Positions 12,777 to 24,524 of a stretch of DNA of 64,000 nucleotides are shown here, piece after piece. Numbering within the stretch: position 1 is the first letter of the stretch; every line of letters begins with the position of its first letter. This DNA comes from Cunninghamella blakesleeana. Lineage: Eukaryota; Mucoromycota; Mucoromycetes; Mucorales; Cunninghamellaceae. The stretch lies in NCBI GenBank assembly GCA_017871115.1, contig JAFCIZ010000008.1, forward strand, positions 1,178,001 through 1,242,000, in the 5' to 3' direction. The position numbers and the translations under genes are program-made. The notes beneath the pieces are model-generated. The model saw nothing but the letters and a program-made list of their open reading frames with translations, was not told the DNA's origin and made no database searches.

Positions 12777-13750
12777 TTTTTTCTTCCCTCTCTTAATCCT
12801 TTCATTCTTTATTATTGTTTTTTATTAATCCTTGTGTATTCTCTTTTCCGATATTGTTTATTAATGTAAACTATCTTGGTGTTTTTTCATTTTAATCACT
12901 TTCATTTAAACTTCAAGCGCATAGGATAATCAACATGGTGATGATGATGGTGATGATGGTTAATACGTTAAGGGAGAGGAGTTGTTGGAAAAAGATATTT
13001 GTTTAAAAAATAAAGTTGTGTGGCATTGGATAGGTATTACCCATCGCCTGTTGAAGATAAAAGTATGAATAGTGTATATCAAAGAATATTTAAACATCAA
13101 CCTTTGTTAAATAAAAGCCTATTTTTCAATTGGTGACGGTGATCTTGTCCATCATATATTTTAATCAATATACTTCCAATTATTTCTTAACATAAGAGCT
13201 GTCTCTGGGTTCTGAAAAAGATCCATGAAAAATATATTGCGCTATCACGTAAAATACTTTCCTTACTTTTTAAAGAAATAATTAAACTTCTTATAATACC
13301 ATGCTTTACAAATAGATTGTCCGTTAAGTAACCATCATGATAAATATATATGTAAAATAACATCCTACTTCGGATTATAAATGGATTGTAAAGTCGTGTT
13401 TTTATTATTATTATCTTCCCTTAAAAGATTTTAATTGGAAAGTTATTAACTATTTAATTGATTTTCAATGGTTGGTATTATAGTTAATAATAAAGTTATT
13501 ATTTAATAATAATTATAATAAAAAAAGTCGCTAAAAAGAATAAATGGTAAAATAATAAAATACAAAATATGAGTAGAAAGGTTGATTTTTCTACCCCTAA
13601 TTTTTTTAATTAAAAAATGAGTGCCCAAAAGTTCGGCTGAAATTTTAAAAGCCGTTTTTTGAAAGAATGTCACAATAAGGTTTAAAAAATCTCAAATTTT
13701 TTTTTCATTCATTTTTCTTTCGCTTTAATTAAATTTATATAAACATAATA
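12777..13750. other. Intergenic, promoter side of IMP4
   Basis: No gene is seen. It includes a GATGAT-type run at about 12935-12960 and, within 120 bp of the IMP4 start, an imperfectly spaced inverted repeat CGGCT-11 nt-AGCCG (13634-13654) and TGTCACAA at 13668-13675. These GC-bearing elements stand out against the AT background and may be regulatory. Confidence 0.4.
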
Positions 13751-14189
13751 ATGGTAAAAAAAAGAGCTATATATTCATATTTTTATACAAGTTAAAAAAA
13801 AAATATTATTATTATAAAAAGAAAAAGAAAAAAATATTTGACTGATTATCATTTTTTACTTTTGATTTACTTTTTTTATAGATTCGAAGAAACACACGTT
13901 TACGACGAGAATATTTATATAAAAAATCGTTAGAATCTAAAGAAAGAACCATTTATGATCGAAAACAACGAATCAAAGAAGCTATTGAAAGTACGTTTTA
14001 TTTTGTATCTATATAACCATATATCTGTATACACTTTTATAAAAATTGTTATTCATATATTAATTTATCCATATTATTCTTATTATTAGAGGGTCAACCT
14101 ATACCAACCGAATTAAGAAATGCTGGCGATGAAATGAGATCAGATCTTCCTTATGATTTGGCTCAATCTGGTAAGTTTAATAAGCCTTG

Positions 14190-14224
<35 letters not shown>

Positions 14225-15382
14225 TTGGAACAAAATAAAATAAAATAAAAACGGCTAGACAAAATAGAATACTAATCGATTTTTTTTTCATATATACATT
14301 TATCTCAATTTAGAACCTACTACTCATGCTGATGATGAATATGCTCGTGCTGGTATATTTGATCCAAAAGTTCTTATTACTACATCTCGTGACCCTAGTA
14401 GTAGATTACAGCAATTTTCAAAGGTATTGTATTTTTATAATTTAAGAGTGGTAATGGTCACGATGAATAGGGTATATATTAATCATTCATACATATATAG
14501 GAAGTACGACTTATATTTCCCAATTCTCAACGTATCAATCGTGGTAATCATGTTATGAAGGATATTGTAGAAACTTGTCGGGCAAATGAAGTAACAGATC
14601 TTATTATTTTACATGAACATCGTGGCAAGCCAGGTAAAATAATAATTATAATTATAATAATAATAATAGAGAGTAAGAAAAAATCTGGATATTTTATATA
14701 GACAAAGGTATTAATCAGATATATATATATTATTGGATAAATAGATGGTATGGTTGTTTGTCACTTTCCTTATGGTCCTACAGCATATTTCTCATTACAT
14801 AACGTTGTTTTACGACATGACATCAAAGATCAAGGTACTGTCTCTGAAGCATTTCCTCATTTAATATTTAATAACTTTAACTCCAAGTTAGGACAAAGGG
14901 TAATATATATAAATATACATTACTTTATTTTATTTTTTTTAAAAAAGGATGAAAGATATATATACATAATAATGGTATGATTATAATATTGATTTATATT
15001 TATATTGTCCTATTCCTACTTTTACTTTTATTAGGTGACAAATATATTAAAATACTTATTCCCAGTACCAAAAGAAGATAGCAAACGTGTAATGACTTTT
15101 GCAAATGACAATGATTATATATCCTTTAGGTAATTATAGTTGTAGTGTATAAAAATATATAAATAGTTAGTGGTGTACTAATTTAAAACTATATATATAT
15201 ATATTTGTAGACATCACGTATTTGTCAAGTCTGGAAAGGAGGTTGAATTAGCAGAAGTTGGGCCAAGATTTGAATTACGTGCATATGAAATTAGATTAGG
15301 AACTGTTGATTTAACGGATGCTGATGTAGAATGGCAATTATCGTCCTTCACTCGTACTGCTGGTAAACGTATTGAACTTTAA
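13751..15382 (+). CDS. IMP4: U3 snoRNP protein Imp4 (Brix domain)
   Basis: There are eight exons: 13751-13753, 13882-13990, 14090-14170, 14314-14423, 14501-14633, 14745-14899, 15035-15129 and 15211-15382, encoding 285 aa, close to the family length of about 290. The N-terminus [17 protein letters not shown] and the blocks [42 protein letters not shown] and [11 protein letters not shown] match Imp4. The Brix domain spans roughly residues 80-275, closing with [15 protein letters not shown]. Imp4 joins Imp3 and Mpp10 in the nucleolar SSU processome and helps pair U3 snoRNA with pre-rRNA for 18S maturation. The first coding exon is only the ATG: the next three codons, Ile-Arg-Arg, come from exon 2, and Met-x-Arg-Arg is the conserved family start. 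That supports the model. Confidence 0.93.
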
Positions 15383-15628
15383 AAATTTTGAACATCTCTA
15401 TTATTTTGTTATCATTTTATTATTATTATCTTGTATACATAGATTAATCTTCATTACATTTTTTTTTCTTTCTATTCATATTTTTATTAAATTTAAATTT
15501 ATTCATTTTAAAAAAAAAATACTTTTCATATCATTTTTTTATTTATATATTTGCTTATACAAATAAAACAAACTCTTTTTTACAATTTATTTATTTCATA
15601 ATATAAACAAAATCCATTTTTATTTATT

Positions 15629-16163
15629 TTAAAAATAATCATCCAAGATGAATCGAGTAATAATATGTACATGATAAACTTCATTGTTTAAAGTAATAGG
15701 TATAGCTGTCCATGGTGGCCAAATAGCAAGATATTCCGCATTTAATAGTTTAGTCTGAGAAGATTTAGAATGAAATAAATCATAAACAAAGGAAAACATG
15801 CATAAATAGGGTTGTCGATTGTCTCCATTAGGTTCATATGTTGGCAAAGGAATCATAGGTTGAGAATTGATTTCTGAAATAGTATCCTTCATCCTCGCCA
15901 TCATTGACTTTGGTGTTGTATTATCGTTGTCGAATAGGTCATTACCATGGTTTTGATCATAGGAGTTTGTTAATAATTCTTCTTCTTCTTTATTCATATC
16001 TACACACCATCCTAAAATCGTTCCATTTTCATTCCATACATTAATTAATCTACAAAGGCGAGTATCTTTCCATTGTTTCCATATTTTTACTACGGAACCA
16101 TGCTTTGCCACTAATTATAAAAATAACAATAAATGGTAATTAGATAAGTTCGGCTTTTTCTTG

Positions 16164-16227
<64 letters not shown>

Positions 16228-17089
16228 GCCTTTATTACTTGCTATTTTTACTGACTGTTGCCATTTTTGAAATTCATTTGTTTCGCTTTTAATATAACCC
16301 AATGCTGCGCTAGCTAAACCATCTCTAATGAATATTAATAATAAATATAACAACAATGGATATACAATCAGAATAACATTTAAAACATTGTATATGTATA
16401 TATCTTTTTAATATCTACTTTTTAAAGGAATAGTCATCTGTGAGATTCTTTAATTCAATCAAAGTGTCGCTTTCATTACTACTAACTAAGGAAAAAGTTG
16501 GTTGATTATATACATTCGTTTGCTGCTGTGATTGTTGTTGTATTGAAACCGTTGTTTGTTTCTTTAGCGACTGACGAAGAGGATGCTTGTGTTTTTCTAT
16601 GAATGTTGAAATTTGAATATTTTCATTATTGTTATTATCATTATTATTATTATTATTGCTGTTATCGCTATTATATTTGGGATTTGTTGATGGAGTATCT
16701 TCGTCATCGAAAGTTATTTGACTATCACTTATAATATCACTTAGACATTGGCTATTATTCATATTTAAAATATTTCTTGATTGTTCGCGTCGTTGGGTAT
16801 CATTAGCATTAGTTGTACTTTTTATAAAATTATTATTCATAGCATTAGAATTAATTATATTGTTGTTATTATTATTGTTATTACTATTATTACTATTATT
16901 ATTATTGTTGTTGCTGTTGTCATTGGAGCTTATATTATTCTTGTTATTGCTGTATTTGTCATTATTGATATTTATATTATCTATATCTTCATCATCGCTT
17001 AATATTATATCCATCCAACTATTAGATTTTTTTACATTATTATCACTCTTTTCATCTTGAATTGTTTGTTTATGTATACCGTCTTCCAT

Positions 17090-17121
<32 letters not shown>

Positions 17122-17714
17122 ACCTAGATTGATCAGCTCTCCAATTCTTTAATCCTTCTAAAGCATGAAAATTAGCTAGATTTATTCTTTGAATAGGTTG
17201 CTGCTGTTGCTGTTGCTGATTAAAGAAAATATTATCATCTATCCCATCCAATTCTTCATCATCTGAAAAACCTTCAATTGGACTACTTATTGCCATCTTA
17301 TTACTATCATTGGGCTGGATTTTTTTTGTTGATAAATCATTATTTATTGGCTTGTCGAGAGAATTATTATTAATCGCTTTTTCTTGTTGAAAATCATCTT
17401 CGTCATCAAAATCTTCTATATCACTTTGATTATCAATAATCTAATACATGTACGCGTATATTATTTAGTTGAATAAGAAATAAAAACCAAAATAAATAGG
17501 CAGGCTAATAAAATCGTTAAAAAAAAGAGGTGCTATATAGTTTGAGACTTACAGAGTATTGAGAAGGTGCTATTGAATTACTTTGTGTAGATTCAGGTGT
17601 TTGTGATATAACTATCTAGAATGATAAAATAGAATAATATAAATTACTGACAGACTATAAAAATAATAAAAAAAAGCATTATATTATTTCTCTTACTTTT
17701 GTTTTTTTTTTCAT
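15629..17714 (-). CDS. Unrecognised Asn/Asp-rich protein with conserved-looking C-terminus
   Basis: There are five exons (17697-17714, 17553-17615, 16419-17440, 16239-16324, 15629-16110), all phases closing, giving 556 aa. The tiny first exon encodes MKKKTK. The N-terminal two thirds are low complexity: acidic runs (DDDEDD and a long Asp run from GAT repeats near 17090-17118), Asn homopolymers and Gln runs. The C-terminal ~190 residues are ordered and rich in Trp, with segments KWQQSVKIAMAKHGSVVKIW, LCRLINVWNENGTILGWCVD and LAIWPPWTAIPI. I do not recognise the family; it could be an OB-fold-like or scaffold domain but nothing in the sequence proves it. It is convergent with IMP4, 246 bp apart. 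Intron 4 contains a TTA microsatellite of about 60 bp. Confidence 0.6.
16165..16228. repeat. (TTA)n microsatellite
   Basis: About 20 uninterrupted TTA/TAT units lie inside the last intron of the unrecognised minus-strand gene. They are purely intronic, so length change would not alter the protein but would change intron length. Confidence 0.9.
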
Positions 17715-18408
17715 TATATTAAAAAAAGAAAAAAAAGGTAAGAAAAGAACTAGAAAAAAAGAATAAAGGTTTTTTAAATAAATAATTTTTAGACTCCTAT
17801 TTTTTTTCTGTTCCAAAAATCCAGAAAATAAAAAAAAGGTATCTAGGAAAACTTGGATAAAATTTTTAAAAGAAAAAATAAAATCATCTTAATGATTATA
17901 ATTATAACAAAGTCAATTATATATATATTAAAAATGATGATAGAAATAAAAAAATACTTAAAAGAAATTTTTTTATACGTGTGCCTTACTTTTTTTTTTT
18001 CTCAAATTTAAAAAAATTATAATTATACATTTTTATATTTTTTAGGTATGCATGAATTATTTTTTATAAAAAAAATTATAAAAAAAATCATGTATAAAAT
18101 ATACAAAAAACAACATTATAATATCATAAAATAATAATATGAAGTAATTTTATATATTTTTATTAATGAAAGAAAAAAAGAAAATCAAATACAAGTTATA
18201 TAAACAAAATTAAAATAATTGAAAATAGTATACAAGTTAAATATTAATCGAATACAAAAAGAGCTATGCTCAATTGGTGGTGATTCTGGGTTTAAAATTG
18301 AAAATTTGTGACAATTTTTTAACAAGATCGACTAGAGGGTGAAATAATAAAAAATAAAAAACAACCTCATTTTTTTTTTCTTGTACTCATTACTTACATT
18401 ATTTAAAC
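17715..18408. other. Divergent promoter region, unrecognised gene (-) / NDUFB4-like (+)
   Basis: About 690 bp with no gene. Poly-A and poly-T blocks dominate. TTGTGACA at 18306-18313, about 95 bp before the plus-strand start, is one of the few GC-bearing words here. Confidence 0.45.
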
Positions 18409-18764
18409 ATGGGTGGACTTAAAGCTGATCCTGCTATTGAACGATGGGCAACTCTTCGTGAAAATACTCATTTATATTTTGCTTGGAATAAGCGTAATAC
18501 TAGACGTTCCCTTTTCTGGGGTGTTGTTATCCCAATTGGTTTAACAGCTTTAGCCTATTCTACTGATGTAATGATGATAATAATAAAAATAATAATAATA
18601 CGGAATACAGTATTTTTTTAATATAAAATTCATATCAATTTCTATGTACGTTATTAATATTTATTTATTTTTTTACTTTTTTTTTTGTCTAGCGTAAATG
18701 GAATTTCTCTGCTGCACAAACCAAAGAAGATCTTTATTATAAAAAAAATAGTGAAAGCAATTAG
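18409..18764 (+). CDS. NADH:ubiquinone oxidoreductase B15/NDUFB4-like subunit (complex I)
   Basis: There are two exons (18409-18567, 18693-18764) encoding 76 aa. The start MGGLKADPAIERWATLRENT and the block YFAWNKRNTRR fit the fungal B15 accessory subunit, including the conserved DPAIE-W-x-x-x-RENT pattern. A single membrane segment follows at about residues 35-53 (LFWGVVIPIGLTALAYSTD), then KWNFS and a short charged tail facing the other side. It is an accessory subunit of the membrane arm of mitochondrial complex I, so this organism respires through complex I. Family length is about 70-130 aa, so it is complete. The intron is 125 nt. Confidence 0.8.
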
Positions 18765-19171
18765 AATAAACTATCGATATCACATCATTTCACCTACAAC
18801 CCATTTTTTGTTTTTTAATATATAAAAGGATTACATCAATTTTTATATTTATATCGTTTTAAATATATAAATATTTCTCTTCAGTATAGATTATTTTTGG
18901 AAGCGATACAACCATTTATTTTGCCTTTATTTTTCTTTTTCACCATATCACATTTATAATTTATACTCATAAACATTATTATTTATTAAGAATAAATATA
19001 TAAAAATGAAATGATATAATCAACAGAATTCACCATTATATATACACGATTGATTATATTTTACATATTTAGTTTAATCTTATTAATGCATGTAGGATTT
19101 AAAAAATTATCAAGGGGATATCAAATTATATTAGTACTATAAGCTTTCATTGATATACTTTTATTCATTTC

Positions 19172-19208
<37 letters not shown>

Positions 19209-19475
19209 CATTATTATTATTTGACTATGAAATTCAGTTTAAAGCATCAAATGATATATAGTATTTTCAATTAAATATAATAATATAAAAGCAATCGCTG
19301 GAATGTATTGAAAACTCGATAAAATGTTTTTTTGGTTATTGCCGTAGTTTTTTAAATTCCGCCATTTTTAAGTATAAATAATTCAAATTTTTGATTTCTT
19401 TACGTTCCTTTCTCTCTCTCTTTCTTTTTTTTTTAATTTTAAAAATATATACATTTAAAACTATTCCAAAATATT
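18765..19475. other. Intergenic between NDUFB4-like and JJJ1
   Basis: No gene is seen. It contains a (TTA)n run at about 19178-19207. AAATTCCGC at 19354-19362, about 114 bp before the JJJ1 start, matches an element also found upstream of RPS4/ArgRS. Confidence 0.5.
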
Positions 19476-21703
19476 ATGCGTATATGTTATTACGATTTAC
19501 TAAGCATCGAAAGAAATGCTACTGGCGATGAAATTAAAAAAGCTTACCGTAAGCAAGCATTAATATGGCATCCAGGTAAATCTACTTTTCTCTTTTGTTA
19601 TTTTTACTATTTTTCTCTGTAAAGTGTATTTTTTTTATTTTTGATTGCATATATTTACAAATAAAAGATGTATATTATTTTTATATAATATATTAGATAA
19701 AAATGCTGATCGGGTACAAGAAAGTACGGAAAGATTTGCACTGATTCAAGAAGCTTATGAAGTATTGTCAGATCCTCAAGAACGATCTTGGTAAACTAAA
19801 TAAAAATTTAAATATAATAAAATATAATTCTCTCCCTCTCTTTTTTTCCAAACCTATTATTTACATGTATTTTTTTTTTTTATTATTCTTCTTTTTACAG
19901 GTATGATGGTCATCGAGACGCTATATTACGTGGAGATAATCATAATAATACGGGACAAAGGGATAGTAGTGCAGGAACAACCTCTGATGATTTGTTAAGA
20001 TACTTTAGTGTGTCTGAATTCAAAGGATTTAACGATAAAGATCAAGGATTTTATACTGTTTATAGAAAACTATTCCAAAAACTTGCTGAAGAAGAAGAAG
20101 AAGCTTTTAGGAATAACCCAACTCAGTATGATAATGATGATATGGACGATATTGATGAAAAGGATATTTATATGTCATTACCTTCTTTTGGAAATACGAA
20201 AACACCTTTTGCAGATAATAGTAAGGATGGTCAGTCCAATTTAGGATTTGGTGCTTATGTAAGGGATTTCTATAGTGCTTGGTCAAATTTTTCAACAAGA
20301 AAAACATTTCAATGGCTGGATAAATGGCGATTATCAGATGCTCCTAATAGAATTGTAAGACGTGCCATGGAAAAAGAAAACAAAAAAGCAAGGGATGTTG
20401 GAAGAAAAGAATATAACGATACTATTAGAGTAAGTAATAAATAGATACATACGTAAATAGGTATAAATAATTGATTTATGTATTACATAACATAATTATA
20501 ATAATGATATACATTTATACATATATATATATATAGAGCTTGGCTACTTTTCTTAAAAAACGTGACCCTAGGGTGAAAGCTTATCAAGAAGAAGAACAAA
20601 AAAGAAGAGAAGAAGCTGCAGCACAACAAAAAGCAAAAATACAGCGTGAAAAGCAGGAATTGCAAGAACGCTTAGCCAATTATCAAGAACAAGAATGGGA
20701 AAAAGTAGATGAAAAAAAATATTTTGATGATTATTATTTACCAAAAAAGAACAATAATGGATCCGAAAAAAAGAAAAAAAAGGATGGTGACAACGATGAC
20801 GACAATGATGATGAAGATGAAGATGATGAAAGCGAAGTAGAAGAAAGCGATTATTACTGTGTAGTTTGTGATAAATTTTATAAAAGTGAACAACAGCTAT
20901 CAAGTCATGAGTCAAGTCGAAAACATGCAAAATTAGCTTATAAAATGAAAAAGCAAATGATGGCGGATGAAATAGATTTTGGATTTACTCAAGAAAATCA
21001 ACAAGGAGAAAATGATAATAATGCAACTAGTTTTATATATTCAAACAAATCAAAAAAGAAGAAGAATAAGCAAAAAAAGAAAATGACACCAGATTGGGGA
21101 TTTGAAACACCAGATATAGATTTCACAAACAATGGTATTGATGATAAGGACGATATCGAGCAAATTTCTGCATTAGCTGCTTCTTTAGAATTAGAACAAT
21201 CCTCTAGACGACGAAAACGTGGAGGAAATAAAATTTTAGAAGGTATTTATTTATTTTCATTTAAAAAAAAATGGAAAATATGATTGTGAATATAAACTTT
21301 ATCTCTAATATTTTTTTTTCACCTTCTTAGAATTAATAACAGATACTATCTCAGAGCAAGATCAATCATCACCATCGACAATAAGTGAAGAAAAAGAAAA
21401 TATAGTACCAAAAGAATCTGCAAAAGCCAAAAGAGAAAAACGAAAAGAAAAGAAAAAACAAAAAGAAGAAGCTGAAAATAAGGTAAATAATATATAAAAT
21501 GAATAATATACTATATAAAAACGATAATAACTTGTCTTTTTCTAACGTATATATATATTATTTTATTATAGCTTATTTGTAATGTTTGTGGAGAACCTTT
21601 CGAAACTCGAAATAAATTATTCTCTCATGTTAATGCAACTGGCCATGCTTTAGCAATTCCTGGCGATTATAAATCGAAAGGTGGAAAATCAAAAAGACGA
21701 TGA
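19476..21703 (+). CDS. JJJ1: DnaJ co-chaperone Jjj1/DNAJC21
   Basis: There are six exons: 19476-19575, 19697-19790, 19901-20429, 20537-21242, 21331-21482 and 21572-21703, encoding 570 aa (yeast Jjj1 is about 590). The N-terminal J domain carries HPDKN at residues 32-36, the Hsp70-stimulating motif, formed across intron 1. It is followed by the Jjj1-specific region ([54 protein letters not shown]). A long charged coiled coil ([14 protein letters not shown]) and an acidic patch come next. There is a U1-type C2H2 finger ([20 protein letters not shown] ending in His) and a second finger at the C-terminus ([18 protein letters not shown] ending in His). Jjj1 is cytosolic and promotes release and recycling of pre-60S shuttling factors at the ribosome. 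Two fingers and the J domain make the call firm. Confidence 0.93.
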
Positions 21704-22156
21704 TGATAATGATGATGATGATGATACCAATATATATTTATATATTTATATAGTTTAGAATTTTTTATTATTTTTTGTTTTATTAATTTTTATTTGTAAA
21801 TATATGTATTGTAAAATTATTATTTAAAAGAAAAAGAATATATATATATATTTAGACTATAATAAATAAATAAAAAATGATATTAAATATTTTTTTTTAT
21901 TATAAAATAGTAAATCATGCAGTTGGAAGGTAAATCTTAAAAGGCACATTAAAAAAAATCTAGTTTTATTGTTAGAATTGGGTAAATTAATAAAGAGCGG
22001 TTATTGAAAAGTGAAAAAAAATTTTGTTTAAAATATTTCAATTAAGTGGCTTAGGATAGAAGATGAAAAAAAAAAAAATATACAGATATTTTTTCCTTCC
22101 ATTTTTTATTTTTGTTTCTTTCTCTTTTTCTCCCCTTTTGTAAATCCATCATAACC
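21704..22156. other. Intergenic upstream of RPL16
   Basis: No gene is seen. The last ~80 bp before the ATG are a T/C-rich tract (about 22088-22140), typical of highly expressed fungal genes. A GAGCGG word lies near 21995. Confidence 0.45.
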
Positions 22157-23387
22157 ATGTCCACTTTCGAAAAGGTACATTTGGGCTTTAAAAACGTCAT
22201 AATATTATAAACCAAATACAACTAGATGAATGGAATAGTAATAAAAACAAAGAAAAGAAGAAATATAAATGGCAACTTTATTTTTTATTTTGAAAAATAA
22301 TGGAAGCAACAATAACACAAAAAAAAAAACTTTTTTTTTTTTACTTCCTAATACTTATTTTATCATTATCCAATGTTAAATATAAATATATGTATTATTG
22401 TTGTATTGTTTATATATCTATTTTCAGAGTTTATATATATATATATTCCACCATAAAAAAACTCAATAAACAATAACATATTTAGATATATTTAACTCAC
22501 CATCACTTTTTTTCCTTTTTTTTTATTATCACTCTTATTTTTAAAATAGGTTGTTGTCATTGACGGTAAAGGTCATCTCCTCGGTCGTCTTGCTTCTATT
22601 GTTGCCAAGCAAGCCCTTAATGGTCAAAAGGTGGTTGTTGTACGTTGCGAAGCTCTCAACGTATCTGGTGAATTCTTCCGTAACAAGTGTAAGTATTTCA
22701 ACATATATAGAAAAATATAATCATATAATCATTATTATTATTATTATTATTATTTAAAATCCAGAAACATAAAAAAATTGGTAGATTAGGATAAAAATAG
22801 AGATAGATTGATTATAATATGGAAACAATGAAAGAGGAATATAAAAAAATCTATATTGGGAAAAAAAAGAACATAGATCAATAAATATATTAAATTCTAA
22901 TTTTACTATTTTTTTATAACTTTAACAATATATAGTGAAGTACCATGCTTACCTTAGAAAGCGTTGTATCGTTAACCCCAACCGTGGTGCTTTCCATTTC
23001 CGTGCTCCTTCTCGTATCTTATACAAGGCCATCCGTGGTATGGTTCCTCACAAGACTGCTCGTGGTGCCGCCGCTTTAGATCGCATCAAGTTATTCGAAG
23101 GTGTACCTCCTCCTTATGATCGTGTCAAGCGTGTCGTTGTCCCCGATGCTCTCCGTGCTTTAAAACTTAAGCCTGGACGCAAATACACCACCATTGGTCG
23201 TATTTCTCACGAAGTTGGATGGAAATACCAAGATGTCGTTGCTAAACTTGAAGAAAAACGTAAGGCCAAGTCTGCTGCTTACTACCAACGTAAGTCTGCT
23301 CTTGCTGCTATCCAAAAGAAGGCTGTCGAATCTAAGGCTGATGCTGTTAAGGACATTAATGCTTCCCTTGCTGCTATTGGTTATTAA
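22157..23387 (+). CDS. RPL16: 60S ribosomal protein L16 (uL13)
   Basis: There are three exons (22157-22174, 22550-22688, 22936-23387) encoding 202 aa, the normal length. Exon 1 gives only MSTFEK. The core is unmistakable uL13: [75 protein letters not shown] and [17 protein letters not shown]. It sits on the outside of the large subunit. The C-terminal helix is Lys/Ala-rich, as in the family. Codon choice is clearly biased toward C-ending and CGT/AAG codons compared with the neighbours, as expected for high expression. The first intron (375 nt) is the longest in this gene and follows the sixth codon, a common place for regulatory introns in ribosomal protein genes. Confidence 0.97.
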
Positions 23388-24524
23388 TTTTATATTTTTT
23401 AATCCTTTCTTTTCTTACTCTCTTTCTTTTTTCCACGCCCCACATTTTTTTTATTATTATTGTTATAAAATAAAAATTTAAAAAAAAAGCTCAATTTGTT
23501 TTTCCTCATTTTTTTTTTTTTTTTTTTTTTGAAGAACGTGTGTGTGCAAATGAATACGAGCATTTGTTTATTATTATTATCATTATTATCATTTAAATTA
23601 TAAACATTTTGGAATAAAAAAAGTCAAGTAAAAAAATCATTCCTTTTTTTAGAGTACTTTTAATGAGTGTACATACCAAAGAAAACATCGTTCTATTCTT
23701 CATAGTCATTATTTTTTTTATTTACAATTTAATAGTAGATATGAAAATAGAGTAAAAAAAAAAAAATGGTTGGATTATCTTGAAAATTCCAAAAAAATTA
23801 AAACTAGAAGATAACCTAACAACTTGATTTTTTTTTCAACTAGAAATACTTTGTTTTTATTGCATCATTTTATAATAAAATGTGTTTATATCAAACAAAT
23901 ATAAAATTATAATGCATTTAAATTCAAATTGATTATGAAAGTTTTGTAAAAAGGATATTTTTTTTTTCATCTTTTCTAAATTAATAAAAATTTTCAACCT
24001 CTTTTTTCAGACACTTTCTTATTAAGATAATTAAAAAACAATACTATTCGACCTTTCATAATTAAAGATACTATTATATGTTTAAAATAAACAAATGTAC
24101 TATAACTATGTATAAAAATTAATATATAAAAACCATTTGCAAAATGTTCTTTTTTGAATTTTGAAAGATCCTAATAATTATTTTAACTGTAGAGAAAAAA
24201 TTTGAAATTCATGTAAAACAGCACTAAATATAACAAAGCAATACATGTATCAGATATTTGTCAAAAGAAAATATGTGTGTAAAAATAATGATTTTTAATC
24301 TTATTTGTAGCATAGTATAATTTTTATTTGATTTTTTTTTTTTAAAAAAGTAAAGATTAATATTTAATTATTATTGGTGAATAAATTGGCTATAAAGTAT
24401 AAATATAAATATAAAGATAAAATCAATACGTAAAAAGCATAAAAAAATGAATAGAATGTAAAAATGGTTTAATAAAATAAATTCAAGCTTAAAATAAAAT
24501 ATAAGGGTATAAAAAAAATTTTTT
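23388..24524. other. Intergenic between convergent RPL16 and coiled-coil gene
   Basis: About 1.1 kb of T-rich then A-rich spacer with poly-T near 23510-23530. No gene or RNA is recognised. Confidence 0.5.

Noticed and set aside
16781..17060. Leu/Ile/Val-rich plus-strand frames looking like membrane proteins
   Set aside because: They are translations of AAT/ATT repeats on the strand opposite the Asn runs of the minus-strand gene.
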